Shown in pieces: positions 46,390-57,365 of a stretch of 64,000 nt of DNA. The position numbers were made by a program, and so were the translations under genes. Where the stretch lies: the NCBI RefSeq assembly GCF_003234185.1, contig NZ_QKSM01000002.1, positions 186,001 through 250,000 of the forward strand, in the 5' to 3' direction. Origin of the DNA: Curtobacterium sp. MCSS17_008. GTDB lineage: Bacteria > Actinomycetota > Actinomycetes > Actinomycetales > Microbacteriaceae. Each line of letters begins with the position of its first letter. Position 1 is the stretch's first letter. Under the pieces are notes generated by a model. That model worked only from the letters and a program-made list of their open reading frames with translations. It ran no database searches and was not told where the DNA came from.

Positions 46390-47802
46390 TCAGGCGCGCA
46401 CGTCGGCCGGCGCGGCGTCGGGCGATCCGGCGGCGTCGGCCTCGTCGAGGCCGGCGCTCTTCGTCTCGCGCACGAACAGCAGCGCGACGAACGTCACGAC
46501 CGCGGCGATCGTCAGGTACAGGCCGACCAGGAAGATCGTGCCGTCCGGCTGCCACAGCGCCAGCGCGATCGTCGGCGCGAGCGACGCTCCGAGGATCGAC
46601 GCGACGTTGTACGCGATCGCGGAACCCGTGTACCGGACGTTGGTCGGGAACAGCTCGGGCAGGAGCGCGCCCATCGGCCCGAAGGTCAGGCCCATCAGCG
46701 ACAGGCCGACGATGAGGAACGTGACGACCGTGATCGGACCGGTGGACGCGGCGAACCAGAACTGGAACGTCAGGCCGAACAGGGCGATGCCGATCGTGGT
46801 CGGGATGAGCGTGCGACGGCGGCCGTACTTGTCCGCGAGCCAGCCGGCGATCGGCGTGAAGATGCCGAAGAACACGACGCCGATCATGAGCAGCGTGAGG
46901 AACTCGCCCCGGCTGTAGCCGAGCCCGACCTTCGGCACGAGCGGACCGGCCTCGGCCCCGGTGGTGCCGTAGGACAGCGTGAAGGTCGTCATGAAGTAGA
47001 AGAGCACGTAGGTCGCGACCATGCCGAAGGTGCCGACGATGAGCGCCTTCCACGAGGTGCGGAACACCCGGCCGAGCGGCACCTTGGCGACCGAACCGGA
47101 CTCCTGCACGCCGCGGAACACCGTCGACTCGACGAGCTTGAAGCGCACGTAGAGCCCGACGAGCACGAGCACCGCGGAGAGCAGGAACGGGATGCGCCAT
47201 CCCCACGCCTGGAAGTCGGCGTTCGGGGTGCCGTCCGCGCCGGCGGGCATGGCCGCGTTGATCGCGATGAACAGGCCGTTGGCGAGCAGGAAGCCGATCG
47301 GGGCGCCCAGCTGCGGCATCGAGCCGAACACGCCGCGCTTGCCCTTCGGAGCGTTCTCGGTCGCCAGCAGGGCGGCGCCGGACCACTCGCCGCCGAGCCC
47401 GACGCCCTGGGCGAAGCGCATCACGGCGAGGAGCACGGGCGCCCAGATGCCGATCGCGTCGAACGTCGGCAGGCAGCCGATGAGGAACGTCGCCGTGCCC
47501 ATCACCAGCAGCGATGCGACGAGGGTGGCCTTGCGGCCGACGCGGTCACCGAAGTGGCCGAAGACGATCGAGCCCACCGGCCGGGCGAAGAACGCGAGCG
47601 CGAAGGTGACGAACGACGACAGCTGCGAGGCCGTCGGGTCCTCGTTGGGGAAGAACAGGGTGGGGAAGACGAGGACGGCGGCGGTCGCGTAGACGTAGAA
47701 GTCGTAGAACTCGATGGAGGTACCGACGAGGCTGGCGACGATCACGCGGGAGCGCGGGTTGCCGGTGGGCTTCGTGGCGGCTGGTGCCGGTGCGGCGGTC
47801 AT
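46390..47802 (-). CDS. MFS permease, metabolite:H+ symporter (MHS) type
   Basis: A 470-residue, 12-helix transporter. N-terminal SLVGTSIEFYDFYVYATAA and loop 2-3 GHFGDRVGRKATL are the MHS-family signature, shared with ProP and shikimate/citrate/ketoglutarate permeases. LGGEWSGAALLATENAP is also typical. It probably imports an organic acid or osmolyte with protons; the substrate cannot be named. The 216-nt gap to ribA holds no gene. Confidence 0.9.
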   Translation of the reverse strand: MTAAPAPAATKPTGNPRSRVIVASLVGTSIEFYDFYVYATAAVLVFPTLFFPNEDPTASQLSSFVTFALAFFARPVGSIVFGHFGDRVGRKATLVASLLVMGTATFLIGCLPTFDAIGIWAPVLLAVMRFAQGVGLGGEWSGAALLATENAPKGKRGVFGSMPQLGAPIGFLLANGLFIAINAAMPAGADGTPNADFQAWGWRIPFLLSAVLVLVGLYVRFKLVESTVFRGVQESGSVAKVPLGRVFRTSWKALIVGTFGMVATYVLFYFMTTFTLSYGTTGAEAGPLVPKVGLGYSRGEFLTLLMIGVVFFGIFTPIAGWLADKYGRRRTLIPTTIGIALFGLTFQFWFAASTGPITVVTFLIVGLSLMGLTFGPMGALLPELFPTNVRYTGSAIAYNVASILGASLAPTIALALWQPDGTIFLVGLYLTIAAVVTFVALLFVRETKSAGLDEADAAGSPDAAPADVRA

Positions 47803-48018
47803 GTACGGGGGACTCCGGAGGGAGCGCTCTCATCGAGCGCGGCAGTGTGCCGAAGCTGCGGACACCGGTCGGTCGCGCGGGGTGGCGCGTGCTCGGACCG
47901 GGTGCGTTCGGTGGGTGGTGGACCGCTCGTGACGGGACCCACAGCTTACGACACCCGTCGCTCAGCTGGAAATCAGCCGGGAGGCACGTGGCACCGCCCG
48001 CGTGCGGCGGACGGTCCG

Positions 48019-48675
48019 TCAGCTGGCCGCGCCCGCCTCGAGGTGCGCCGGCAGCTGATGTCCCATGCGGTCGCGCTTGGTGTCGAGGTAGCCGGCGTTC
48101 TGCGCCGAGACGCCCACGACGAGCGGCACGAGCGCCGACACCGCGATGCCGTGGTCCTCGAGCTGGCGGCGCTTCTCGGGGTTGTTCGACAGCAGCCGCA
48201 CCCGGGAGATGCCGAGGTCCGACAGGATGCCCGCGGCGCCGCCGTACTCGCGGGAGTCGGCCGGCAGCCCGAGCGCGAGGTTCGCGTCCAGCGTGTCGAG
48301 CCCGTCCTCCTGCAGGCGGTACGCCTTGAGCTTGTTGATGAGGCCGATGCCCCGACCCTCCTGCCCGCGCAGGTACACGACGACCCCGCCCTCGGCCGCG
48401 ATGGTGTCGAGCGCCGCATCGAGCTGCGGCCCGCACTCGCACTTCAGCGACCCGAAGGCCTCGCCGGTCAGGCACTCCGAGTGCACCCGCACGAGGGCAT
48501 CGTCGCCCGGCATGGATCCGTCGGGCAGCGCGGCGATGATCGCGACGTGCTCGGCGCTCGTGACGAGGTCGCGGTAGGCGCGCATCTCGAAGGTGCCGTG
48601 GGTGGTCGGGACGTTCGTCGCGACCTCGAACTGGACCGGGCTGCCCGGGGTGGGGGAGGTGAGTGCGTCGGTCAT
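48019..48675 (-). CDS. ribA: GTP cyclohydrolase II
   Basis: A 218-residue enzyme that opens GTP as the first step of riboflavin synthesis. Zinc ligands C68, C79 and C81 (HSECLTGEAFGSLKCECGPQ), the RGQEGRGIGL motif and LLSNNPEKRRQLEDHGI are intact. It stands without the RibB (DHBP synthase) domain often fused in RibBA. Its ATG overlaps the stop of ribD by 4 nt. ribE and ribH are not in the window. Confidence 0.96.
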   Translation of the reverse strand: MTDALTSPTPGSPVQFEVATNVPTTHGTFEMRAYRDLVTSAEHVAIIAALPDGSMPGDDALVRVHSECLTGEAFGSLKCECGPQLDAALDTIAAEGGVVVYLRGQEGRGIGLINKLKAYRLQEDGLDTLDANLALGLPADSREYGGAAGILSDLGISRVRLLSNNPEKRRQLEDHGIAVSALVPLVVGVSAQNAGYLDTKRDRMGHQLPAHLEAGAAS

Positions 48676-49802
48676 GGGGTGCTCCGGTCGTTCTGCGCCT
48701 GGTCGGCTCCTGCTGCTGCAGCGGTGGGCGTCGCCCCGTCGGTGGGACGGGCGGTGCCGGTCCGGGCGCGGTGGGGTCGGGCACGGACCAGGAGGTCGGG
48801 TCCCAGGCTGGTGGTCGATGTTACGTCCAACTGGTGGCGTTCGCCGATGCTTCCCACGCCGACGTCCCCGATGGCGACGCGGGGGCCGCCGAGCAGCACG
48901 GGGGCGAGGTACACCAGCACCTCGTCGACCAGGCCGGCTGCGATGAGCGCGGAGGCGACGGTCGGGCCGCCCTCGACGAACACGGAGTGCACGCCGTGGT
49001 CGCGGAGGGTGCGCAGGGACGCGGCGAGGTCGTGCCCGGGCAGCGTGAGGACCCCGCGCGGGTGCCGTCGGACGGCGGCGGCGTCGGGGACGGGGCGGTC
49101 GCCGACGACGACGGGGAGCGGCTGGTCGGCGAGCAGCTCGCCGGCGTCACCGCGCGCGGTCAGACTCGGGTCGTCGGCGAGGACGGTGCCGGTGCCGACC
49201 AGGATCGCGTCGTGCGCGGCCCGCTGCTCGTGCACGTGCTGACGGGCAGCGGCACCGGTGATCCACCTGCTCGTGCCGTCCGCGGCGGCCGCGCGACCGT
49301 CGAGGCTCGACGCCCACTTCACGGTCACCCAGGGCCGCCCGGCCCGGACGGACAGCAGCCATCGTTCGAGGAACGCCTCGGCCTCGTCGGCGAGCACCCC
49401 GGACACGACGTCGACACCAGCCGCCCGGAGCCGGTCGGCCCCGCCGTGCGCGTGCTCGCCGGGGTCGTCGACGGCGTAGACGACCCGTCCCACGCCGGCC
49501 TCGACGAGTGCGACCGCGCAGGGGCCCGTGCGGCCGACGTGGTTGCAGGGCTCGAGGGTCACGACCGCCGTGGCGCCGCGGAGCTGCTCGGCGGGGACCT
49601 TCGCCATCGCGTCGACCTCGGCGTGCGGGGTCCCGGCGCCCTTGTGCCAACCCTCGGCGAGGACCGCACCGGTGGGGGAGAGGACGACGGCGCCGACTCG
49701 GGCGTGGTCGCCGACGGCAGGTCCGAGCGCGGCGAGCTCGAGCGCACGACGCATCGCCCGGACCTCTGCCGGGCGGGCTGCTGGGACGGGCTTGTTGGTC
49801 AC
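48672..49802 (-). CDS. ribD: Bifunctional riboflavin deaminase-reductase RibD
   Basis: A 376-residue enzyme for steps two and three of riboflavin synthesis. Deaminase zinc site H60-A-E and PCNHVGRTGPC (C86, C95). The NADPH reductase domain has VTVKWASSLDGRAAAADG, WITG, ILVGTGTVLADDPSLTAR and FVEGGPTVASALI. The C-terminal ~35 residues are Ala/Thr-rich and outside the fold. It overlaps ribA; there is no FMN riboswitch upstream, where the GNAT gene ends 9 nt away. Confidence 0.95.
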   Translation of the reverse strand: MTNKPVPAARPAEVRAMRRALELAALGPAVGDHARVGAVVLSPTGAVLAEGWHKGAGTPHAEVDAMAKVPAEQLRGATAVVTLEPCNHVGRTGPCAVALVEAGVGRVVYAVDDPGEHAHGGADRLRAAGVDVVSGVLADEAEAFLERWLLSVRAGRPWVTVKWASSLDGRAAAADGTSRWITGAAARQHVHEQRAAHDAILVGTGTVLADDPSLTARGDAGELLADQPLPVVVGDRPVPDAAAVRRHPRGVLTLPGHDLAASLRTLRDHGVHSVFVEGGPTVASALIAAGLVDEVLVYLAPVLLGGPRVAIGDVGVGSIGERHQLDVTSTTSLGPDLLVRARPHRARTGTARPTDGATPTAAAAGADQAQNDRSTP

Positions 49803-49811
49803 GCTCCGACA

Positions 49812-50417
49812 CTACCGACGGCGCGTCGGTGACACGTCACCGTGCTGTCCCCCCTCAGCGAACGACGCGGCCGGCCAGTCCAGGTCGGACGCCGGGGCGC
49901 CGTCGGCGCGGCGGCGCCCGGTCCAGGCGGACGTCGGCCCGCCGTCGCGCGCGGGGATGCGGGCGGTGCCGGTGCCGGTGAACGAGAACCCCGCCGCTCG
50001 CGCCACCGCGGCGGAGCCGACGTTGCCCTCGTAGCACTCCCAGGACACGTCCGGGGCGCCCTGGGAGAAGGCCCACCGGACGACGAGCTCGACGGCGTCG
50101 TGCACGAGGCCCTCGCCGCGTGCGGACGGCGCGAGCCAGAAGCCGAGGTCGCGGTGCTCGGTGCGGAAGGAGACGACGCCGACGAGCCAGTTCGAGCCGG
50201 TCCGTCGGATGCCCCACGTGTACTCGCGGTCCGACGCCCAGCCCGGTCCGACCAGCGCGTCGACGAAGGTCTGCGCGTTGCGCTCCGTGTACGGCGTCGG
50301 GACCGTGGTCCACCGGACGACGTCGGGGTCCTGGCACCCTTCGGTGATGGCCGCCGTGTCGGACCGGGTGGGCACCTCGAGCCGCACCCGGTCCGACGAC
50401 AGCGTGACGGGGAGCAC
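49812..50417 (-). CDS. GNAT family N-acetyltransferase (RimJ-like)
   Basis: A 201-residue acetyltransferase. The fold is supported by DRVRLEVPTRSDTAAITEG at the start, GVVSFRTEHRDLGFWLAPSARGEGL (acetyl-CoA loop, Q/R-x-x-G-x-G/A variant ARGEGL) and ECYEGNVGSAAVARAAGF. It resembles ribosomal-protein-type acetyltransferases (Acetyltransf_3). It lies between trpS (2-nt gap) and ribD (9-nt gap), in one operon. Substrate unknown. Confidence 0.85.
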   Translation of the reverse strand: MLPVTLSSDRVRLEVPTRSDTAAITEGCQDPDVVRWTTVPTPYTERNAQTFVDALVGPGWASDREYTWGIRRTGSNWLVGVVSFRTEHRDLGFWLAPSARGEGLVHDAVELVVRWAFSQGAPDVSWECYEGNVGSAAVARAAGFSFTGTGTARIPARDGGPTSAWTGRRRADGAPASDLDWPAASFAEGGQHGDVSPTRRR

Positions 50418-50419
50418 GG

Positions 50420-52325
<1,906 letters not shown>

Positions 52326-52338
52326 GCCGACCACCCTA
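52326..52338 (-). promoter_or_regulatory. Leaderless-type promoter of xthA
   Basis: Minus-strand TAGGGT (52338-52333) lies 7 nt before the ATG at 52325, with no ribosome-binding site. Confidence 0.5.
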
Positions 52339-52390
52339 CCGACGCTCGCCGACGGGTCCGACGCGGCAGTGCCGTGCTGTTCCGAGGTCG

Positions 52391-52443
52391 GTGGAGCAGC
52401 AACTGTCGGGTGCGGGCCGGCGGCCCGACGTCTTCTGCTCCAC
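52391..52443. repeat. Nested inverted repeat in the xthA-ptsH gap
   Basis: Two arm pairs share the centre 52417: GTGGAGCAG (52391-52399) with CTGCTCCAC (52435-52443), and GTCGGG (52405-52410) with CCCGAC (52424-52429), separated by symmetric 5-nt gaps. It could fold as a long interrupted hairpin. Role unknown. Confidence 0.6.
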
Positions 52444-52465
52444 GACGGCCGTGGCCGCCCGCTAC

Positions 52466-52573
52466 GACGGACGGGAGGCACGGTGCCAGCTGGCACCCCT
52501 CCCTCGCAGGCTCGGTCGGCGCGGCCCGCGTGATGCTGGCGCGTCACCGCTGAGCGGGCCGCGCCCGTCCGTC
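52466..52573 (-). terminator. Expanded copy of the GGACGGGAGGC hairpin family
   Basis: The left arm GACGGACGGG (52466-52475) pairs with CCCGTCCGTC (52564-52573), but the interior is about 88 nt, much longer than in other copies. It contains the perfect palindrome GGTGCCAGCTGGCACC (52482-52497). It lies 28 nt after the ptsH stop and probably ends that transcript. Confidence 0.5.
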
Positions 52574-52601
52574 AGCGGGTCGCGCGACGCGACCGGTGCG
52601 C

Positions 52602-52874
52602 TCAGGCCGCGTCGTGGTCCGTCTGCAGGAACTCGACCAGGCTGTCGGCGGTCGTCTCGGCGTCGTCGCCGCTCACCGTCAGCGTGACCTCGTCGCCGTT
52701 CTCGATGCCGAGCCCGAGGAGCGCGAGGATGCTGCCCGCGTTGCCGGACTTGTCACCCTTGGCGATCGTCACCTGGTGGCCGGACGCCGTGACGGTCTGG
52801 ACGAAGAGGGACGCGGGGCGGGCGTGCAGACCGGACGCGCTGGCGACGGTGACGGTGCGGGTGGCTTCGGACAT
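52602..52874 (-). CDS. ptsH: Phosphocarrier protein HPr
   Basis: A 90-residue HPr. Phospho-acceptor H17 in GLHARPAS, and a serine at 48 in NAGSIL at the usual regulatory position. The ATG at 52874 follows AGGAGT. It carries phosphate from Enzyme I (53989-55644) to EIIA. It is transcribed with or just after the DeoR gene (74-nt gap), opposite to the rest of the mannitol PTS genes. Confidence 0.96.
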   Translation of the reverse strand: MSEATRTVTVASASGLHARPASLFVQTVTASGHQVTIAKGDKSGNAGSILALLGLGIENGDEVTLTVSGDDAETTADSLVEFLQTDHDAA

Positions 52875-52948
52875 CGATGGACTCCTGTCGACGGGTGGTG
52901 CGCTCATGCTAGCGAGCGCGTGGTGGGCGGTTCCGGGGACGGCGGCGG

Positions 52949-53719
52949 TCAGTCGCGACCGGGCCAGAGGACCTCGGTGCCGGCGGCCTCGACCTCGCGC
53001 ACGAGGTCGGCGTTGACGCCGGGGTCGGTGATGATCGTGTCGATCGCGGCGAGCGGCGCGACGCGTCCGAACTCCTCGCGACCGAACTTCGTGTGGTCGG
53101 CGAGCAGGATGCTCCGGCGCGCGGACTTGATCATCGCGCTCTTCACGGCGGCCTCGGCCATGTTGTGCGTCGTCAGGCCGCGCTCCGGTGTGATGCCGTT
53201 GATGCTGAGGAAGGCGACGTCGACACTGACCATGCCGATGAGCTGGTGCGTCCACGTACCGACCCCGGCGAGCGAGTCGCTCCGGATGTTGCCACCGAGC
53301 AGGTGCAGGTCGATGCCGGCACGGTTGGCGACGGCCATGGCCACGGGCAGTGAGTGGGTCACGACGGTCAGGCCGCGGTCGGTGGGGAGCATCTCGGCCA
53401 GGCAGATCGTCGAGGTCCCCGCGTCGATCATGACCGAGCCGTTCTCCGGCAGCTCGGCCAGCGCGGCCTCGGCGATCACCATCTTCTCCGCCTGGTTGAT
53501 GCCACCGCGGTCGCCGACGCCGGGGTGCAGCGTGATGCGCTCAACGGGGATCGCGCCACCGTGCGCCCGTCGGACGAGACCGCGGCGTTCGAGGCTCGTC
53601 AGGTCGCGACGGATGGTCTCCGGGGTCACCTCGAGGAGCTCGGCGAGGTCCTTGACGTCGACGCGGCCCTGCGCGCGGGCACGCTCGACGATGCGCTGGT
53701 GGCGCTCTGGTGCGTACAT
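52949..53719 (-). CDS. DeoR family transcriptional regulator
   Basis: A 256-residue regulator. The N-terminal DeoR HTH (RHQRIVERARAQGRVDVKDL, TPETIRRDL, RRAHGGAI) is followed by a sugar-phosphate-sensing domain (MIDAGTSTICLAEML, LLGGNIRSDSLAGVGTW, DHTKFGREEFGRVAPL). It is divergent from ptsI-mtlA-mtlF-mtlD, so it probably represses the PTS genes until a phosphorylated sugar such as mannitol-1-phosphate binds (inference). Confidence 0.93.
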   Translation of the reverse strand: MYAPERHQRIVERARAQGRVDVKDLAELLEVTPETIRRDLTSLERRGLVRRAHGGAIPVERITLHPGVGDRGGINQAEKMVIAEAALAELPENGSVMIDAGTSTICLAEMLPTDRGLTVVTHSLPVAMAVANRAGIDLHLLGGNIRSDSLAGVGTWTHQLIGMVSVDVAFLSINGITPERGLTTHNMAEAAVKSAMIKSARRSILLADHTKFGREEFGRVAPLAAIDTIITDPGVNADLVREVEAAGTEVLWPGRD

Positions 53720-53819
53720 CGGACCTCGTCGTCTCGGGTCGGACCGGGTCGGGGCGGTCGGGGCAGAACGGACATGCTCGGGCGCGATCGCGGCGGATCT
53801 GTCCGGATCAGTTGGTCCG

Positions 53820-53896
53820 TCAGACGCAAACGGGCATCTGTTTCTGCATTTTTATCCCCGGATGTGTTTGTTTGTCAACGCGGATCGGGGTATGGT
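53820..53896 (+). promoter_or_regulatory. Promoter and likely operator of the mannitol PTS operon
   Basis: TTGTTT (53868-53873) and TATGGT (53891-53896) with a 17-nt spacer form a promoter in an unusually AT-rich patch. Upstream, GCAAAC (53825-53830) faces GTTTC (53840-53844), and TGTTTGTTTGTC (53865-53876) adds direct repeats covering the -35, as expected for a DeoR-type operator. The leader of about 85 nt ends in AAGGAG. Confidence 0.6.
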
Positions 53897-53988
53897 GCTG
53901 CCAAGCCGCACGGGCGTGGTCCGTCCGTGCCGCTGCGCACCGAACGAACCACCCCCACCGTCAGCGCGTGGAGATGAAGGAGTCTCGA

Positions 53989-55644
53989 ATGTCCGAACTG
54001 CTCGGCACCGGCGTCGGCCGTGGCGTCGCCAACGGCCCCGTGCTCCGCATGGCGGACCCGCTCGGTGAGCCGTCGAAGGACGCGCTGACCGGCACGGCGG
54101 ACGAGGCGAAGCAGGCGGTGGCCGAGGCGCTGGCCGCGGTGGCGCAGGACCTCACCGCGCGCGGGCAGCTCGCCGGCGGCGACGCCCAGGCTGTGCTCGA
54201 GGCCCAGGCGCTCATGGCGAAGGACCCGACCCTCCTCGACGACGTGCACGCCCGCATCGACGGCGGCACCAACGCCGAGCGCGCGGTGTTCGAGGCGTTC
54301 AACCAGTTCCGCGACCTGCTCGTCGGCATGGGCGGCTACATGGGGGAGCGCGCCGCCGACCTCGACGACGTGGCCCAGCGCATCATCGCGAAGCTCCGCG
54401 GCGTCCCCGTGCCGGGCGTGCCCGAATCGGCCACCCCGTTCGTGCTCGTCGCGCGTGACCTCGCCCCGGCGGACACCGCGCTGCTCGACCTCGACAAGGT
54501 GCTCGCGCTCATCACCCGCGACGGCGGCCCCACCTCGCACACCGCGATCCTCGCCCGCGCCAAGGGCATCACCGCGATCGTCGGTGTCACCGGCGCGGAC
54601 GACCTCGCCGACGGCACCGTCGTCGTCGTCGACGCAGCCGCGGGCACCGTCGTCACGGACCCCTCGGCCGAGCTCGTCGCCGACGTGGAGCGTCGCATCG
54701 CCGAGCGCCTCGCCGCCGCAGCGGCGCCGCTCACCGCCGGCGCGCTCGCCGACGGCCACACCGTCCCGCTGCTCGCGAACCTCGGCAGCCCCGCCGACGC
54801 CGCGGGCGCCGTTGCTCTCGGTGCGGAGGGCGTGGGGCTCTTCCGCACCGAGTTCCTCTTCCTCGACTCGCCCACGGCACCCACCGTCGAGCAGCAGACC
54901 GAGTCGTACCGCCAGCTGCTCGAGGCCTTCCCCGGCAAGAAGGTCGTCGTGCGGGCCCTCGACGCCGGTGCCGACAAGCCGCTGCCGTTCCTCACCGACA
55001 AGGACGAGGAGAACCCGGCGCTCGGCCGTCGCGGTCTGCGGGCCCTCCGCAACCACGAGGAGGTCCTGCGCGACCAGCTCACGGCGCTCGCGCAGGCGGA
55101 CGCCGCGACCGAGGCCGACCTCTGGGTGATGGCCCCGATGGTCGCCGACGCCGAGGAGACCGAGTACTTCGTCACCCTGGCCCGCGAACTCGGCATCCGC
55201 ACCGCCGGCGTCATGGCCGAGGTGCCCTCGCTCGCGCTCATGGCCGAACAGGTCTTCGCGAACGCCGACTTCGTGTCCATCGGCACGAACGACCTGACCC
55301 AGTACACGATGGCCGCCGACCGCATGCTCGGGACCGTCGCGTCGTACCAGGACCCGTGGCACCCCGCCGTCCTGCGCCTCGTCGCCCAGCTCGGCGCGGC
55401 CGGAGCCGAGGCGGGCAAGGCCGTCGGCATCTGCGGCGAGGCCGCGGCCGACCCGCTGCTCGCCGTCGTGCTCGTCGGCCTCGGCGCCACCACCCTGTCC
55501 ATGACCCCCGCGGCCCTCGCCGACGTGCGCGCCGAACTCGGCCAGCACACGCTCGAGCAGGCCCGCGAGATGGCGAAGGCGGCACTCGCCGCGAGCACCG
55601 CGGCGGCTGCCAAGACCGCCGCGGCAGCTGCGCACGCCGCCTAG
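53989..55644 (+). CDS. ptsI: PTS Enzyme I
   Basis: A 551-residue phosphoenolpyruvate-protein phosphotransferase. The phosphohistidine is H184 in GGPTSHTAILAR; the PEP-binding TIM barrel has GLFRTEFLF, VRALDAGADKPLPF, GTNDLTQYTMAADR and GICGEAAADPLL (catalytic Cys). AAGGAG lies 7 nt before ATG 53989. The last 20 or so residues are Ala-rich. It starts the phosphate relay and is the first gene of the mannitol operon. Confidence 0.97.
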   Translation: MSELLGTGVGRGVANGPVLRMADPLGEPSKDALTGTADEAKQAVAEALAAVAQDLTARGQLAGGDAQAVLEAQALMAKDPTLLDDVHARIDGGTNAERAVFEAFNQFRDLLVGMGGYMGERAADLDDVAQRIIAKLRGVPVPGVPESATPFVLVARDLAPADTALLDLDKVLALITRDGGPTSHTAILARAKGITAIVGVTGADDLADGTVVVVDAAAGTVVTDPSAELVADVERRIAERLAAAAAPLTAGALADGHTVPLLANLGSPADAAGAVALGAEGVGLFRTEFLFLDSPTAPTVEQQTESYRQLLEAFPGKKVVVRALDAGADKPLPFLTDKDEENPALGRRGLRALRNHEEVLRDQLTALAQADAATEADLWVMAPMVADAEETEYFVTLARELGIRTAGVMAEVPSLALMAEQVFANADFVSIGTNDLTQYTMAADRMLGTVASYQDPWHPAVLRLVAQLGAAGAEAGKAVGICGEAAADPLLAVVLVGLGATTLSMTPAALADVRAELGQHTLEQAREMAKAALAASTAAAAKTAAAAAHAA

Positions 55645-55735
55645 CCGCAGCACCACAGCAGCACCCAACCCACCAGCACCACAGCAGCACCGAACACCCC
55701 CTCCACCACTGCAGCACTCACAGAAAGCCAGGCAC

Positions 55736-57289
55736 ATGACAACGTCGTCCGTTGCAGCGCCCGACGCTCCCGCGAAGTCGCGGGGCGGCGCACGCGTCGC
55801 CGTCCAGAAGTTCGGCACGTTCCTCTCCGGCATGGTGATGCCCAACATCGCGATCTTCATCGCGTGGGGCCTCATCACCGCCTTCTTCATCGAGACCGGC
55901 TGGACGCCCGTGGGCATCCTCGGCGGCTTCGGCGAGACGGACGGCGTGGCGAACGTCGGTCTCGTCGGCCCGATCCTGACCTACCTCATCCCGCTCGCGA
56001 TCGCGTTCCAGGGCGGCCGGATGGTCTACGAGACCCGCGGTGCGGTCGTCGGCGCGATCATGGCCATGGGCGTCATCCTCGGCGCCGCCGGCACCGTGAT
56101 GATCCTCGGTGCGATGATCTGCGGCCCGCTCGGCGCCTACCTCATCAAGCAGCTCGACCGCATCTGGGACGGCAAGATCAAGCCCGGCTTCGAGATGCTC
56201 GTCAACAACTACTCGGCCGGTATCCTCGGCTTCGGTCTGGCGCTGGCCGGGTTCTTCTGGCTCGCCCCGGTCTTCAAGGCCATCGCCGAGGGCCTCGGCG
56301 TCGCGGTGGAGTTCCTCGTCAACAACTCGCTCCTGCCGCTCGCCAGCGTCATCATCGAGCCGGCGAAGGTGTTCTTCCTCAACAACGCCATCAACCACGG
56401 CGTGCTCTCGCAGCTCGGCGCGCAGCAGGTCGAGGAGTCGGGCAAGTCCATCCTGTTCCTGCTCGAGGCGAACCCCGGCCCGGGTCTCGGCATCCTGCTC
56501 GCCTTCACCTTCTTCGGTGTCGGCATCGCCCGCTCGACCGCGCCGGGCGCGATCCTCATCCAGTTCTTCGGCGGCATCCACGAGATCTACTTCCCGTACG
56601 TGCTGCAGAAGCCGGTCCTGTTCCTCGCGGTCATCCTCGGTGGTGCCACCGGCGTCGCGACGAACGTGGCGTTCCAGTCCGGCCTCGTCGCCCCGGCCTC
56701 CCCGGGGTCGATCTTCGCGGTGCTCACCGCGACGGCGAAGGACAGCTACGTCGGCGTCATCCTCTCGGTGATCCTGTCCGCTGCGGTCTCGTTCGCGGTG
56801 GCGTCCTTCTTCCTGCTCGCCAGCCGCAAGCGTGACCTGGCGAACGGCGGTGGCGACATGACCGCCGCGATGGCGAAGCTCCAGGCGAACAAGGGCCGCG
56901 AGGCCAACGCCGCGACCGCCGGCCTGCTCGGCAACAACTCCCCGGCCAACGAGGAGGAGGCCGAGGCCTCGCTCGGCGGGGTCGGTTCCGGCACCGCCAC
57001 GGCGACGCGCGTCGAGAACGTCGTCTTCGCCTGCGACGCCGGCATGGGCTCGAGCGCCATGGGCGCCAGTGTCCTGCGCAACAAGGTCAAGAAGGCGGGC
57101 ATCGAGGGCGTCACGGTCGTCAACAAGGCGATCGCGAACCTCGACGGCACCGAGGACCTGATCATCACGCAGGAGGAGCTGACGGACCGCGCACGGCAGA
57201 AGAACCCGAACGCGCAGCACGTGTCGGTCGGCAACTTCATGAACGCGCCGCAGTACGACCAGGTCGTCGACCAGCTCAAGAACCAGTAA
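55736..57289 (+). CDS. mtlA: Mannitol-specific PTS EIICB
   Basis: A 517-residue permease. The EIIC membrane domain (about 20-365; KFGTFLSGMVMPNIAIFIAWG at the start, FLNNAINHGVLSQLG and GGIHEIYFPYV) binds mannitol. A linker of about 60 residues leads to EIIB with phospho-cysteine C433 in FACDAGMGSSAMGA. EIIA is a separate gene (mtlF), so the protein is the IICB form. It takes up mannitol and releases mannitol-1-phosphate inside. Confidence 0.97.
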   Translation: MTTSSVAAPDAPAKSRGGARVAVQKFGTFLSGMVMPNIAIFIAWGLITAFFIETGWTPVGILGGFGETDGVANVGLVGPILTYLIPLAIAFQGGRMVYETRGAVVGAIMAMGVILGAAGTVMILGAMICGPLGAYLIKQLDRIWDGKIKPGFEMLVNNYSAGILGFGLALAGFFWLAPVFKAIAEGLGVAVEFLVNNSLLPLASVIIEPAKVFFLNNAINHGVLSQLGAQQVEESGKSILFLLEANPGPGLGILLAFTFFGVGIARSTAPGAILIQFFGGIHEIYFPYVLQKPVLFLAVILGGATGVATNVAFQSGLVAPASPGSIFAVLTATAKDSYVGVILSVILSAAVSFAVASFFLLASRKRDLANGGGDMTAAMAKLQANKGREANAATAGLLGNNSPANEEEAEASLGGVGSGTATATRVENVVFACDAGMGSSAMGASVLRNKVKKAGIEGVTVVNKAIANLDGTEDLIITQEELTDRARQKNPNAQHVSVGNFMNAPQYDQVVDQLKNQ

Positions 57290-57365
57290 CGAAGTGCAGT
57301 ATCGGAGGGGGTGGACCACGGTCCGCCCCCTCCACCACGTCCTCGATCAGCAAGGAGAACCCCCG

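Noticed and set aside
44728..49242. A 1500-codon open frame on the plus strand, antisense to the ABC exporter, MHS permease, ribA and ribD
   Set aside because: It is rich in Arg, Gly, Asp and Glu, has no domain motif and mirrors real genes with strong motifs. High GC removes stop codons in such shadow frames.
49803..49811. FMN riboswitch upstream of ribD
   Set aside because: Only 9 nt separate ribD from the GNAT gene, and no riboswitch core is seen in the trpS-GNAT-ribD junctions.
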